A stretch of DNA of 7,062 bases from an uncultured Oscillospiraceae bacterium (GTDB taxonomy: Bacteria > Bacillota_A > Clostridia > Oscillospirales > Acutalibacteraceae): positions 1 to 7,062 of the forward strand of contig CAJUNS010000050.1 in assembly GCA_910587995.1 (NCBI GenBank). The letters are read 5' to 3'. This document shows, piece after piece, positions 6,538 to 7,062 of this stretch. How positions within the stretch are numbered: position 1 is the stretch's first letter; every line of letters begins with the position of its first letter. A program made the translations under genes and the position numbers. Below the pieces are notes generated by a model. The model had not been told where the DNA came from, ran no database searches, and saw only the letters and a program-made list of their open reading frames with translations.

Positions 6538-6775
6538 TGTTTTTGGTGAGCTGAAGGTGGGGAATATTATCGTCTTCGAGCATGAGGGAAAGCAGTTGGT
6601 GAAACGGATTGCCGCTGTAGGAGGGGACGTTGTGGAACACAAAGGCCGGCGAATGATAGTACCGGAGGGGTGCTTTTATGTGTTGGGTGATAATACTCAA
6701 AGCTCCTACGACTCGCGATATTGGGAAGAACCGTTTGTCCAAAATCAAAATCGACTTGCCCTTCTCGTTATCTGA
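6536..6775 (+). pseudogene. lepB: Type I signal peptidase, C-terminal fragment
   Basis: The plus-strand frame reads RVFGELKVGNIIVFEHEGKQ, then box D LVKRIAAVGGDVV with the catalytic Lys codon at 6602-6604. Box E GDNTQSSYDSR lies at 6686-6718, followed by YWEEPFV and a natural-looking end at TGA 6773-6775. The N-terminal membrane anchor and the Ser of box B (SMxPT) are absent, so the product cannot be active. Upstream codons in the same frame are antisense to VirD4. Signal peptidases are known as cargo of Clostridia conjugative elements, which fits the setting. The opposite orientation and shared breakpoint with VirD4 (about 6530-6541) show a rearrangement. Confidence 0.85.
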
Positions 6776-6898
6776 AATCATGTGTCGGTTTGGATAGCAA
6801 ACTGTGCTTTCTAAGAATAACACCCAACGTTTAGCATAGAGATCCGGCAAAAAAGCGCCATCTATTTGGTGAAAATGCCAGCTTTTTCATGAAATACT

Positions 6899-6919
6899 CT
6901 TGACATTGGCTGTGTCAGG
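6899..6919 (+). promoter_or_regulatory. Candidate operator dyad over the -35 box
   Basis: CTTGACA (6899-6905) and TGTCAGG (6913-6919) are inverted repeats with one mismatch in seven, separated by 7 bases, and cover the -35 hexamer. BlaI/MecI/CopY repressors bind ACA/TGT-type dyads and often repress their own genes. The spacing here differs from the best-known operators, so autorepression at this site is a guess. Confidence 0.35.
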
Positions 6920-6928
6920 TGATATACT
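6900..6928 (+). promoter_or_regulatory. Near-consensus promoter for the BlaI-type gene
   Basis: TTGACA (6900-6905, perfect) and TATACT (6923-6928, 5 of 6) are spaced exactly 17 bases, with TG one base before the -10 (extended -10). It gives a leader of about 65 bases to the ATG at 7002 and includes a run of six T at about 6950-6955. Confidence 0.8.
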
Positions 6929-7001
6929 AAGCACGAGCTATAAGACATATTTTTTCTTTGCTTAGAAACCAACTGTTTCTATTTAAAATGAGGTGATACC
7001 A

Positions 7002-7062
7002 ATGGCGTATGTACCGCTAACAAAAAGTGAGGAAAAACTGATGCGCTTCCTTTGGGAGCAGG
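7002..7062 (+). CDS. BlaI/MecI-family transcriptional repressor, N-terminus only
   Basis: ATG at 7002 follows GAGGTGAT at 6990-6997. The 20 visible codons read MAYVPLTKSEEKLMRFLWEQ, which fits the first helix of the BlaI/MecI/CopY winged-helix domain (LTxxE..LM..LWE). Such repressors usually control a beta-lactamase, a metal transporter or a BlaR1-type membrane peptidase encoded next to them; any partner lies outside the window. The rest of the gene is cut off, so the call rests on this short N-terminus and on the strong promoter with a dyad. Confidence 0.7.
   Translation, partial: MAYVPLTKSEEKLMRFLWEQ

Larger units (their letters stand above)
3839..6775. mobile_element. Decayed integrative/conjugative element island
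   Basis: This stretch holds two serine-recombinase remnants, a resolvase-like small gene, a VirD4 coupling-protein fragment and a signal-peptidase fragment, mostly broken at junctions with one another. The borders given are the outer limits of recognisable pieces. No matching direct repeats (att sites) were found around them by eye. The content fits a Clostridia ICE that was rearranged and eroded between recQ and a BlaI-type regulator gene. Confidence 0.75.

Noticed and set aside
6850..6887. AAAAAGC...GCTTTTT inverted repeat as a terminator of the signal-peptidase fragment
   Set aside because: Only 7 bp, AT-rich, with a 24-base loop; too weak to call.
3780..6900. Direct repeats bounding the mobile-element remnants
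   Set aside because: None found by eye around either outer border; the element is too eroded or its ends lie elsewhere.

Overview
The window looks like chromosomal DNA from a fairly GC-rich Clostridia member, probably a gut Oscillospiraceae-type Firmicute. This is inferred from AGGAGG-type ribosome binding sites, consensus -35/-10 promoters, a BlaI-type regulator, and the flavour of the serine-recombinase and VirD4 remnants. No rRNA, tRNA or CRISPR array is visible.

The left half (1-3792, all on the minus strand) is ordinary chromosome. It holds recQ with its own promoter (3764-3792), then a gene for an unrecognised protein (899-1804) that is cut by an in-frame TGA. A strong hairpin (828-855) follows. 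A second promoter (857-885) begins just past the stop of the broken gene and drives a SAM-dependent methyltransferase that runs off the left edge. The leader of that transcript holds an apparent 17-codon upstream ORF and one CCCTCCTG segment that can pair either with an AGGAGGG inside the upstream ORF or with the GGAGG ribosome binding site of the methyltransferase. This looks like a translational attenuation or coupling device and is the most interesting intact element here.

The middle (about 3839-6775) is a graveyard of integrative and conjugative element parts. It contains a fragment of a serine-recombinase catalytic domain, a small intact ORF of unknown function, a strong hairpin, and a short recombinase-family protein with Ala where the catalytic Ser should be. 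Next come the C-terminal 310 codons of a large serine recombinase, the C-terminal part of a VirD4/TraG-type coupling protein, and, on the opposite strand, the C-terminal part of a type I signal peptidase. The fragments are truncated at their mutual junctions, so this is a decayed mosaic and not a working element.

The right edge (6776-7062) is less GC-rich. It has a near-consensus extended -10 promoter with a dyad over the -35, followed by the first 20 codons of a BlaI/MecI-family repressor on the plus strand.
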